Part shown: positions 55,181 through 64,000 of the stretch, piece after piece
Position numbering within the stretch: the stretch's first letter is position 1
How the letters are laid out: each line of letters opens with the position of its first letter
Notes under the pieces: generated by a model
What the model saw: only the letters and a program-made list of their open reading frames with translations
Databases searched by the model: none
What the model was told of the DNA's origin: nothing
Position numbers and translations under genes: made by a program
Assembly (NCBI GenBank): GCA_026018925.1
Contig: JAKSZU010000004.1
Location: forward strand, 15,964,095-16,028,094
Direction of reading: 5' to 3'
DNA: 64,000 nt
Origin: Tupaia tana
Taxonomy: Eukaryota; Chordata; Mammalia; Scandentia; Tupaiidae

Positions 55181-55679
55181 ATTGAGAAGGTGAGCCAGCT
55201 GGGCCTGCTGCTGGGCCGGGGGCAGAGGTGGCTGGAGCCTAGAGCTGCTGAGCAGGCCCCACCCAGGTGTAGGAATGAGGCAGAAGGCCAGTCCCCACTC
55301 CTACCTAGGGAGCAGAGTGTGACTACCCGGCCTGCGGTAGACTCCCTTCTGCCCTCAGACTCCAGCAGCTCTCCCACCTCAGGCCCTATGACCTCCAGGC
55401 CCCTCACCACCAAGCACCAACCCTCATGTTGCCTTCCATGCACCTGAGACCTGCCTCCTCTCCGAATTTACTGGGCTTCCGAGGACAAGGCTGTGTCTTC
55501 TCCCCGAGGAGCCCCTGGCTTCAGGGCACTCCTCTTCCCACTATCTCTCCTCTGCCTCACCAAGCTCCACATGTCTTCAGGTTCCACTCGGAACCAGCTG
55601 GCCAGATACAAAGCCTATCTGTCTCCTGGACGTGGCTTCCATCTCCACCGAACTTCTCTTCCCCAGGAAGCCAGAGTGG
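55181..55679. other. Unique sequence, no feature seen
   Basis: No repeat or exon was recognised. Confidence 0.5.
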
Positions 55680-55830
55680 TACCGTGCAGGAAGCTGTCAC
55701 TTGAATCCTAGCCCCTCTACTTCCCTGCGGTGCAACCTTAGGCAAGTCATCAGGCTTCTCTGAAACCCAGTGACCTTATCCATGAAGTAGGGATAACAAG
55801 AATATCCACCTCCTAAAGGTGGAGTAATAT
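55680..55830 (+). mobile_element. MIR SINE fossil
   Basis: 'cttgaatcctagcccctctacttccctgcggtgcaaccttaggcaagtcatc', 'tatccatgaagtagggataac'. Confidence 0.75.
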
Positions 55831-55887
55831 TAGTCTTAACCTCACTTACTTCACCAGAGCTCCAGATCATAGGAATTACTGTCCATT

Positions 55888-56056
55888 ATTATTAATTTAA
55901 TTTTATTAATGTATTTTTAACTTGACCAGAGAGGGACAGAGTGAGAGAGTGAGAGAGAGAGAGAAAGAAAGCAAGCTGCCAGGTCTGAAACTCGAACCAC
56001 GATCAGGCATGTGGGAGTCCAGCACCCTTAACCACCACGCCACCTGCTGGCCCCAC
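55888..56056 (-). mobile_element. Type S SINE with CTCF-like head
   Basis: 'ttttaacttgaccagagagggacag', head 'cccttaaccaccacgccacctgctggcccc'. The 14-mer CCAGCAGGTGGCGT lies on the minus strand at 56037-56050. Confidence 0.95.
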
Positions 56057-56514
56057 TGTCCTGTTTTATGTAAAACAGGCTTAAAGAAGGCAAAATCCTC
56101 ACCCCCACTGTCTTATATTTCACTGTCTCTCCCAATAGTTAAATCTAACATCTATTTATAAGCGACACTTAGTCTGTGAACAATGAAGAATACAAGGATT
56201 CTAAGTCCAGGCCCTGCACACAGGGTCTGGAGGGTACAAGGCAGGGAAAAGGGGTGCATAACCCACTGGTAAAGTCAAGGCTACGTGGAAAGTATGCAGG
56301 CTGCAACTGTGGTGCCCGTGAAGATGCAAAGTGCTGGACCCAAGGCCAGTTAGGAGGACAGAGGTTCTGTCTAGGATAGACAGGGTGCACTGGGGCTAAT
56401 GTCACACTGAGGGTGCTGGCCCAGGTATGGTCCTCAGGATGTAGGCCCTGAGAGCAGGGAGCTGGTTGCAGGACTCAGATACATGGCTTATGACATCATA
56501 GGTCATCCTTTAAA
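56057..56514. other. Unique sequence, no feature seen
   Basis: No repeat or exon was recognised. Confidence 0.5.
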
Positions 56515-56696
56515 AATAATTACTTTATCTTTATTTATTTATTATTTATTTAAATTTGACCAGAGAGAGACAGAGTGAGAGAGAGACAGAGAGAGAGAGA
56601 GAAAGTGAGAAAGCAAGCCACCACGTCTGGGACTCAAACCACAGTTGGCTGTGTGGGAGTTCAGTGCCCTTAACCTCAACACCACCTGCCAGCCCT
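56515..56696 (-). mobile_element. Type S SINE
   Basis: 'ttatttaaatttgaccagagagagacag', head 'cccttaacctcaacaccacctgccagccc'. Confidence 0.95.
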
Positions 56697-57037
56697 AATC
56701 ACAGCTCATCCTTACAGCACGTCAGAAGGGCCAGGCTCTCAGGCAGTCTCCCATACTGGTGGAGTGGGCAGCCCAGGCCCTGATGAACAAGGAGAGTCTA
56801 GGGAGCGGCTGAGTCCTCCCTCTGTCCATCTTGGCTGCCACCATGTCCCCCTGCTCCTAAACTGACAGTCCTCTGCTCTTCAAGAAGGTCCAAATTCCCT
56901 ACCTTCAAGGGCTTCTTCTTCCTCTCAGTACCTTCCAGGCTCCAGGAGTTCCATTCTTCTGAGAGCTCTCACAGTCTAACGGTGGCTCCCCTAAGCTCTG
57001 AATACCTTCTGCTCTAGGCCAGGTCTTCCACTAAACT

Positions 57038-57509
57038 GTTTTTTTTTTAAAGAATTATTTTATTGGGAACCAGCAGTTAGCGTAATGGCTTTGTCGCTGG
57101 ACTCCCACGTAGTTGACCGCGGTTCGCGTCCCGGACCCGGTGGCTTAAAACTCACGCCGGGCACATGTGCATACGTGCCCAAGATCCCGAGAGGAGAATG
57201 AAGGAGAAGGGATTGCGGCGTGACCATCCTCCCTGGGGGGTGATTTCTCGCTTTCTGTCTCTCTGTCTCTCTCTGTCTGTGTGGCGAGCGCACGCGCCCT
57301 ATAGCGAAAAAAACCTCTCTCAAAAAAAAAAAAAAAGAATTATTTTACTTAACTTTATTTATTTATTTATTTACTTAAATTTGACTGGAGTGGAACAGAG
57401 TGGGAGAGAGAGAGAGGGAAAATGAAAAAGCCACTAGGTCCAGGACTCGACCTGTAGTCGGCCTTGTGAGAGTCCAGTGCCTTTAACCACTATGCCACCT
57501 GCCAGCCCC
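57038..57509 (-). mobile_element. Type S SINE split by a young type L SINE
   Basis: A-tail complement at 57038-57062, then (after the insertion) 'cttaactttatttatttatttacttaaatttgactggag' and head 'ctttaaccactatgccacctgccagcccc'. Its own TSD is cttccactaaact (57025-57037) and cttccactgaact (57510-57522). Confidence 0.95.
57063..57333 (+). mobile_element. Type L SINE, young, nested, 14-bp TSD
   Basis: 'gggaaccagcagttagcgtaatggctttgtcgctgg', CpG-rich head, full body, 'gcgcacgcgccctatagcg'. Perfect TSD aaagaattatttta at 57049-57062 and 57334-57347, inside the tail of a type S SINE. Confidence 0.97.
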
Positions 57510-57522
57510 CTTCCACTGAACT

Positions 57523-58060
57523 TGAACGCCACTGAGTCTCTTCTTGGTTCACTCCCCAGAGCACTTCCCCCTGGCAGGCCCAGGGCCGTACTCCACACCA
57601 CCTCTGTTCTTCAAGCACAGCTCCTCGCCCAGTGCTGCCTGCTCAGGAGGCCCATGGGGAGTGGCTGCCGCTGCTACCAGAACTGGTAAATCAGGAGGCT
57701 GGGGGTGAGGGCGTTGGCTCACCCTTCCACTTGCTCGTTTGACATCACTCACTGTACCAGGCCCTGTTGAAGAAATCGACAAAAGTATAATTATGCTACT
57801 GGGTAGGGCTTGGGGGCTAGAGGGCACCGTCTAAGCGGAAGGTTCCCATAGCACAGCTTCCTAGAAGAGCTGCCCTTGAGAGCATTTTCCAGGCAGTGGG
57901 AACACCATGTTTAAAGACCCAACCATGAGAGAAAGTGGCCTGAGAACTGAAAAAATGCAGTGGGACCAGCTCGATGGTGTGCTGGGAGACAAGGCTGGCC
58001 AGGTCAGCCATGATCGCCACACAAACACCCTTGCAGGCCTTGAGAGACCCCGACACTCTC
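57523..58060. other. Unique sequence, no feature seen
   Basis: Start of a SINE-free interval of about 5.5 kb. No exon was recognised. Confidence 0.5.
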
Positions 58061-58170
58061 AAGTCCCAGGTTTGTTATGTGCTGTGGTGGGGTTTGGGGC
58101 ATCGCACTTGACCTTCTCTGAGCTGGGTTCCCTCCTCTGTAAAATAGGGATATTATTCCCAGCTGCCTCC
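58060..58170 (+). mobile_element. MIR SINE fossil, partial
   Basis: 'cttgaccttctctgagctgggttccctcctctgtaaaatagggatattattcccagctgcctcc'. Confidence 0.7.
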
Positions 58171-59215
58171 TCCATGTTTAAGGGCCAAACTGCTTTGCCT
58201 TTCCTTATTAGGGATGGCTGGGGTGTGTCCTTTTGCAAAGTCCTCTTCTAGTCACAGACCTCAGTTCCCTGTCCGAATATTCGAGGGGGCTCACAACATG
58301 GTCTGTAAGTCCTCCCAGCTCTGAGTGCCAGAGCGCGAAGGCCCCGGGGAGGCCCACTGGCCCTGGCAGCCTGGACCCAGCACTGCCCTGTCCTCTTGCT
58401 CCAGCCACTCTGCCCTGTCAGGCTGCCTCTCCTTTGCTTAGAGGTTGCCCCACCCTTCCTTCTCTTGCCATTTGACCTCCTCCAGGAAGCCTTCTCCTCC
58501 TCTGAGCCCTGACCTCATCCTCCTCCTTAGTCCTCCTGCCTGCACTGCAGCCTCCCAGTGGATCTCGTGTGCGCAGGCTTCCCTCAGCCTGTGAGCCTCA
58601 GATCCTGGGCCTCTCTCCTCCAATGGCCCTAAAGGATTGGCCCCCGAACTTTGACGGTGTTCCAGGACTAGGTTTCAAACAGGTTGCACTAAAAATGAAA
58701 GGGAAGAAAGAGACAGACCAAGACACAGAGGGGCAGAGGTGGAGGGAAGCCTCTCCCTGAGCAGACCTGAGTCACTGTATGGCATGCTCCCCACGGACTC
58801 CTCCTGGCAGCCCTGCTCTGTGGTTAAAGAACTAGAATAAGGGAGCCTGGGCTAGGGCCTTTCAGCTAGGGGGACCTGGCGGCGACAGGGCGGAGAGGCC
58901 CATTGTAAAACTGGTGACAGGCCATGCCCGGCCAGGCCCTCCAGCTGCCCTGTCTCAGACCCTCTTTGCACGCACATCCTCTAACCCAGCGCCCCCGCCC
59001 TCTCCTTGCAGCTGCCCTGTTCATGATGCAGGCCTGTGTTGTACTTTTCTGTGCTGTCCCTGATCACCACCTGCCTGGGGCAAAGCCAGGCCCCAGTGGA
59101 CAGAGGAACCCAAATGATTAGTCAGGACCTCTCATGCCCAGGTCTACCAGGGCTCGGCCTCCCCTTGCAGGGCAGCAGGGCGTGCTAAGACCCACTCTGC
59201 AAGTCTCCGTCCTTC
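58171..59215. other. Unique GC-rich sequence
   Basis: Contains pyrimidine-rich text with weak L2-like phrases near 58480-58520 ('aggaagccttctcctcctctgagccctgacctc'). No exon was recognised. Confidence 0.4.
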
Positions 59216-59400
59216 AGGCAATGCACATTCATCTCCTTCATTTGTTAAAGTGATGGGCTGGCAAGTATTGTGTCCTCAGTCTCTAGGTGAAGAGGGAAGA
59301 CTCAGGTGGATGACAGCACTTGCCCAAGGCACATGGCCAGTGATGTAGATGCTGGTTTCAAGAACTGATCTGCCTGACTCCAAAACTCTTCACCCTCCCA
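59216..59400 (-). mobile_element. MIR SINE fossil
   Basis: 'tgacagcacttgcccaaggcacatggccagtgatgtagatgctggtttcaagaactgatctgcctgactcc'. Confidence 0.7.
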
Positions 59401-59784
59401 GGCTGCGTGCCTTCTCCCTACTTCAACCCAGCTATCCAGCCCTGTCCATGACTGAGCCACTAGGGCAGAACCCAGGAGTGGGAGAAAATGGCGGGGAGGG
59501 GAGAGGAACATGTTCATGGTGTGGGGACCGGCCCATGCCTGCTCTGGTGTCTCTCTAGCCCTTTCTAGGTCATGGAAGCCCAGTAGCCAGCCACAGAACA
59601 GACATAGGAGCACAGCCTAGTACAGACCCAGCCTGGGCTGGGCCACAGGGGGCCACTCAGTTCCCTTCCCTGTCTCCAACCTTGCCTTGGACCTGGCAGA
59701 GGGCAGCAGAGGGTTAGACCTACCGTCCTGCCTGGTCAGCCTTTGCTCCCTGATAAAGATTACTTTGGCCAGATGCTTTAGTGT

Positions 59785-59885
59785 AGTAGACAGGACACAG
59801 CACTGGACCATAGGAACCCGAAGTCTCATTCTCAAGCTTACAAGCAACGTAACTTTGGTCAATGAAGTTTACCTTTCCCTTTATT
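59785..59885 (+). mobile_element. MIR SINE fossil, partial
   Basis: 'gtgtagtagacaggacacagcactggaccataggaacccgaag...caagcaacgtaactttggtcaatgaag'. Confidence 0.55.
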
Positions 59886-59909
59886 TAAAGTGCTAAATAT
59901 CTCAGTATA

Positions 59910-60060
59910 TTAATAATAGTAATAACATAAAAGGCTAAAATGTATGAGGCACTTTTCCAATGGCATTATATGTAACCCTGCAAAGTAGGTTCTTTTGTTC
60001 TATTTTATAGATGAGAAAACTGAGGTAGAGAGAATTTAAATCATTTTTCCAAGGCATTTA
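59910..60060 (-). mobile_element. MIR SINE fossil
   Basis: 'taataatagtaataac...gtatgaggcacttttcc...attttatagatgagaaaactgaggtagagagaatttaaatc'. Confidence 0.85.
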
Positions 60061-61322
60061 AAGGGATCCTTTCATTTAAATGGTTGATGAGAAAGTGACT
60101 CACAAAACTGTGGAGATACTTTGTAAGTGTGGAAATGCTTTATAAAGCAGTAGTTTTCCCAACTAGAAGTATTTATAAATAGGAAGGGGGTGGGTGCTTT
60201 TCTAAGGCAGTAGTATCTGGTCCACACAGGAGTAGTTTTAATTACACTTGGCCTCATAGTATGAGAAATGGTTCTTCCCTGATTGGATCTGGCTCTGACA
60301 CTCTACACTTGAGGCCTGGGTCACAGTGGGTAGTCCTCCAGGGCAAGACCAAACTGCTCCTATTTATAATTGCATTCCTACTTAAAAATCACAAAATGTC
60401 AGGTTTGGAGGGATAAACTTACCCGTCCAAGTCCAGCTCACATGGCCTATCAGCCCTGCAGGAATCTTTCTGTATAGCCCAGAGGGCCAGATTGGGGACA
60501 GGAATATGAAGGAGGGAAGCCCCTCAGAGCAACTTTGCTTTGGAAGGAAAAGCCCTAGAAGGTGCTTTTCCTGCCCACCCCCCACCCCCCGCTTCACATC
60601 TCCCTTCACCTCCCCCAGATACCTATGGCCTCCTTCGCCACCTATAGTGGGGCCCGGCTAATGGACATACTTCCTCTCCTCCTCACATCCCAGGAAAGGA
60701 GCCCTGAGGACAGAACAAAGCGACATGCACAAGCAAGGACAAGGCGCCCCCTTGCCTCAGCAGGAAAGGCCTTCCAGGAAGAATCAGAGAGGCCTGTTCT
60801 CAGCTAGACTGCCAAATCTCCACCTAGACTAGGCTGCTGTCCTCCACCCTGGCAATGCCCAAGCGCTCTTATAGTCTTGGAGGAGTTTGATCCAGTCGCA
60901 GACCCCTATTGCCCCGCCGTTCTGGCTCAGGCCAGGGTCCAGAAGGAAGTGTGGCAGAGGCTCACAAAGGTTGTCAGAGAGGCTAAGGGGACGTTTGGTC
61001 TTGGGACAGGACTGAAACAATGGATTTGGGGGGGGCGGTGAATTGGGGTTACTTTGGGGACTAAGGATTGGGTTTGGCTTTATATTCAAGTTTAGGATTT
61101 AGACTAGGAAGTAGTGTTGGTTTGAACCTGAGACTTGGGTTCAGATCTTTTCTAGAGACTGCCTGGTACATGCTGGTCTAGCTGAACCTGTCTCCAAAAA
61201 AGACAGGAACTCATATAGTTACCACAGCCTCTGATTCTGAGCTTTTTTTAGAAATAGGAGTGAGGGCGACAGTTTGCTTTGGGAAAGAACAGAGTCCGTA
61301 TCCCCTCACTAGGGAGCTATTA
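60061..61322. other. Unique sequence, no feature seen
   Basis: No repeat or exon was recognised. Confidence 0.5.
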
Positions 61323-61478
61323 GGACCTTGCTACTCTGAGTGATCTGGAAACCAGCAGCATCTGTCTCATTGGTAGAAATAAAAAATCTTGGGACTCAGA
61401 GCTACTGAATCAGAATCTACATTTTAACATGAACCTGCAAGTGTTCCGTGCACACTTAAAGTTTGAGAAGCCCTGGAG
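61323..61478 (-). mobile_element. MER5A-like hAT fragment
   Basis: 'tgatctggaaaccagcagcatctgtctcattggtagaaataaaaaatcttgggactcagagctactgaatcagaatctacattttaac...gcacacttaaagtttgagaagcc'. Opposite orientation to the copy at 27331. Confidence 0.85.
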
Positions 61479-61594
61479 AAGGCTTTCTGACTGGAAGGCT
61501 TGAAGCAGGGAGGGGCAGAAGGCCAAGGGGTACCCAGCACCTCGGCCTGTTTCAGGGCCCCTGTCTAACACCCCCTCCCAGTGCTGGAGCCACA

Positions 61595-61608
61595 GCGACA
61601 CCTACTGG
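61595..61608 (-). promoter_or_regulatory. CTCF-like site (13 of 14)
   Basis: Minus strand CCAGTAGGTGTCGC matches CCASYAGRKGGCRS at 13 of 14 positions. Outside recognised SINEs. Confidence 0.4.
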
Positions 61609-62319
61609 CCATGGGCACCTAGGCCACCCCCTCTGCACCCTGAGGCTGGCATTCCTGAGTTCTGGGGGTCTGGCTTCCCCATTTAGGCTGGAGTGTGTGT
61701 GGGAGGGGCTAGGGCTCAGTGTGGAGCAGCGCTGTGTGCAAGCTGGGCTCTGGGGCCTCAGTGTGACAAGAGCAAGACAAGCACGCAGGTGTTTTCTCGG
61801 GTGGCATCCCTGGCACTGGTGCTCTCCAAACCCAGCAACCCTGAACATGGGTTTGTCTGTTCTCTTCACCGAAACCCTCAGCCAGAATGGACAGAGTGCA
61901 GCTTCCCACTCCAACCAGCATGCAGCTGGTGCCTGACAAAGAGGTGGAATTTGAACCTATGTCTAAATGGTTCTTCTTGGAAGTGGACTTTTAGGAAGGA
62001 CAACAACTAAAAAGTGAGACCGGGAGGAAGAGCAGGTAAGATCTTTCTGGTCTTTGGTAGTTGCTGGAGAGTCCCATGACAGGATTCTAAGTCAAAAGAG
62101 GAAAATGAGACCAAATGGCGAACAGAAAAAAATGATAAGGAAGGATGTCAACCCACTTCCAAGGCAAGTCTTGGCAGACTCACCCCAAGGGGCTGGGCTC
62201 ACCAGGGAGAAGGGCCTCTTCTGGGCAGCAGCGATCCCTCTTCCCAACACTCCTCAGACCCAGGTAGTGCCAGAGCCCCTCCCGCCAGTCTGCTCTCAGC
62301 TGAGAGAAGGGGTTTGCCT
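61609..62319. other. Unique sequence, no feature seen
   Basis: A 157-codon frame spans 61463-61936 (+) but has no recognised similarity. Confidence 0.45.
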
Positions 62320-62470
62320 GAGAACTAAATGAATGTGATTGCCTCCCAGAGCCTGCCATTAGTGGTGATTAGTTAAAACATCAGAGTCTAAACAGTCAAT
62401 TGGTCCTAATAATTAATACTATGGCTCAGCTGTGATTGAAAGAGGCTGAGCAAGAGAAGGAAAAGAGAAA
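62320..62470. promoter_or_regulatory. Candidate conserved non-coding element
   Basis: 'gagaactaaatgaatgtgattgcc', 'cattagtggtgattagttaaaac', 'caattggtcctaataattaatactatggctcagctgtgattg'. Repeat-free with homeodomain words and the E-box CAGCTG. Confidence 0.4.
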
Positions 62471-62589
62471 GGGAGACAGGATTGGCAGAAGAGCCCTAGC
62501 TCTTCAGCCCTGACCGCTTGACCCGGGTGTCTGATGCTGGGCTACGGTGCGTCTAGCTCTGAACTCGCGCTGGTGAGACATTTTACGTA

Positions 62590-62740
62590 AACGGTATCAC
62601 CAAGATCACGACCACCCTGCTAGGCAACCGTGATTACATCTCCATTTTATAGATAAGAAAAGTGAGGCTGGGAAGGTAAAGCCAACAGGGCTCGGTAACT
62701 GTGTGATGAGGGAGTGGATAAATGAATGAATGAGTAGGCA
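62590..62740 (-). mobile_element. MIR SINE fossil
   Basis: 'aacggtatcaccaagatcacgaccaccctgctagg...atctccattttatagataagaaaagtgaggctggg'. Confidence 0.7.
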
Positions 62741-63026
62741 AAACTAGAACTCAAGCCTAGGGTAGCCCAACTCCAGGAATCTTCAGAGGAGAAATGGGTG
62801 GGAGGGGAGAATTTGAAGAGACAAAGTAAAAAAGAGAGAAAACACATACCCATCTGTCTCAACACACACGTACACACTTCTCTCTCTCTCTGTCTCATAT
62901 ACTCATGTCCTCGCTCGCTATCTCTCACATACCTTCTCTATCACATCTACTCCCTTCCCACTGGGTCTGTCTCTCTATCACATGTGTGCCTCTCTATTTG
63001 TCACATACACACCTCCCTCCTCTATC

Positions 63027-64000
63027 ACATATGTAGATATATACACGCCCTTCTCTCTGTATGTAGATATATACCACGTACACGCCCTTCTCTCTATATA
63101 TACCACGTACACGCCCTTCTCTCTATATGTAGATATATACCACGTACACGCCCTTCTCTCTATATGTAGATATATACCACGTACACGCCCTTCTCTCTAT
63201 ATGTAGATATATTCCATGTACACGTACCCCCTTCTCTCTATATGTAGATATATACCACGTACACGCCCTTCTCTCTATATGTAGATACCACGTACATACA
63301 CGCCCTTCTCTCTCTACATGTAGTAGATATATACCACATACACACCCTTCTCTCTCTATGTAGATATATACCACGTACACGCCCTTCTCTCTATATGTAG
63401 ATATATTCCATGTACACGCCCTTCTCTCTATATGTAGATATATACCACGTACACGCCCTTCTCTCTATATGTAGATATATTCCATGTACACGCCCTTCTC
63501 TCTATATATAGATATATACCACGTACACGCCCTTCTCTCTATATATACCACGTACATGCCTTTCTCTCTACATGTAGATATATATCACATACACACCCTT
63601 CTCTCTCTATGTAGATATATACCACGTACATGCCCTTCTCTCTATATGTAGATATATTCCATGTACACGCCCTTCTCTCTATATGTAGATATATACCACA
63701 TACACGCCCTTCTCTCTATATGTAGATATATTCCATGTACACGCCCTTCTCTCTATATATAGATATATACCACGTACACGCCCTTCTCTCTATATATACC
63801 ACGTACATGCCTTTCTCTCTACATGTAGATATATATCACATACACACCCTTCTCTCTCTATGTAGATATATACCACGTACACGCCCTTCTCTCTATATGT
63901 AGATATATTCCATGTACACGCCCTTCTCTCTATATGTAGATATATACCACGTACACACCCTTCTCTCTACATGTAGATATATACCACGTACATGCCCTTC
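63027..64000 (+). repeat. 37-bp minisatellite with 251-bp higher-order period
   Basis: Basic unit of 37 bp, 'cccttctctctatatgtaga' then 'tatataccacgtacacg', with ttcc/taccac and atgc/acgc variants. From about 63300 the variants recur as an ordered block: 'ttccatgtac' at 63406, 63657 and 63908, and 63480 and 63731, always 251 bp apart. The array runs off the window end. Preceded by a CT/CA-rich degenerate zone from about 62860. The reading frames across it, with a repeated YIPRTRPSL motif, are artefacts. Confidence 0.97.

Noticed and set aside
61463-61936. 157-codon + frame with an overlapping 120-codon - frame
   Set aside because: Begins inside a MER5A-like repeat, has no family resemblance, and frames on both strands are open, so composition explains them.
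63027-63380. Repeated-peptide frames with a YIPRTRPSL motif
   Set aside because: Artefact of the 37-bp minisatellite.
1-64000. A novel defence, biosynthetic or other gene system
   Set aside because: No coding genes are supported anywhere; the window is mammalian non-coding DNA dominated by retroposons.

Overview
The window is non-coding nuclear DNA of a placental mammal. No protein-coding exon, rRNA, genuine tRNA gene or CRISPR array can be supported. The mammalian call rests on many MIR and L2 fossils, L1 3' ends, two MER5A-like hAT fragments, two mariner-like MITEs and a processed pseudogene of CKS1B. It also rests on about 48 tRNA-derived SINEs of a kind that is not primate Alu, rodent B1/B2, carnivore CAN or rabbit C. 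I could not name the species; the SINEs point to an order that is rarely described.

The SINEs fall into three groups, named here for convenience. Type L (about 260 bp) has a tRNA-like head with A and B boxes, a unique body reading roughly 'cccaagatcccgagaggagaatgg...', a palindromic C6TG6 stretch, a CT-rich part and a tail 'gcgcacgcgccctatagcaaaaa' plus poly-A. Type S (about 170 bp) has the same head joined directly to the CT-rich part and 'ggtcaaattaaaataaataa'. Type E (about 240 bp) has a different head ('gtggtgcagcagtaaagcatg...') with 'ccagagacctccctgag...ttgcccatgat'. Several L copies keep intact CpGs, long A-tails and perfect target-site duplications (TSDs), so the family was recently active.

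Layout. 0-25 kb is SINE-rich; it includes a 350-bp GAAA/GGAA microsatellite grown from a SINE tail, an L1 3' end riddled with insertions (18.6-20.3 kb) and an unidentified exon- or retrocopy-like segment at 20.6-21.1 kb. 25.3-33.1 kb has no SINE; it holds a cluster of nuclear-receptor half-sites with one perfect palindromic oestrogen-response-type element, a tandem duplication, and stretches that look like conserved non-coding elements. 33-38 kb has L2 copies, a consensus CTCF site, an LTR-like repeat and a MITE split by a young SINE. 38-42 kb is SINE-poor. 42-43.7 kb is an L1 3' end carrying the CKS1B pseudogene. 43.7-57.5 kb is again SINE-rich, with nested clusters. 57.5-63 kb is SINE-free with MIR fossils. 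From about 63.0 kb to the window end runs a 37-bp minisatellite with a 251-bp higher-order period.

No operon or pathway logic applies. The functional content, if any, is regulatory: candidate enhancers, CTCF-like sites (some delivered by type S SINEs) and nuclear-receptor sites. Family names for old repeats come from recognition of consensus text, not from a database search.
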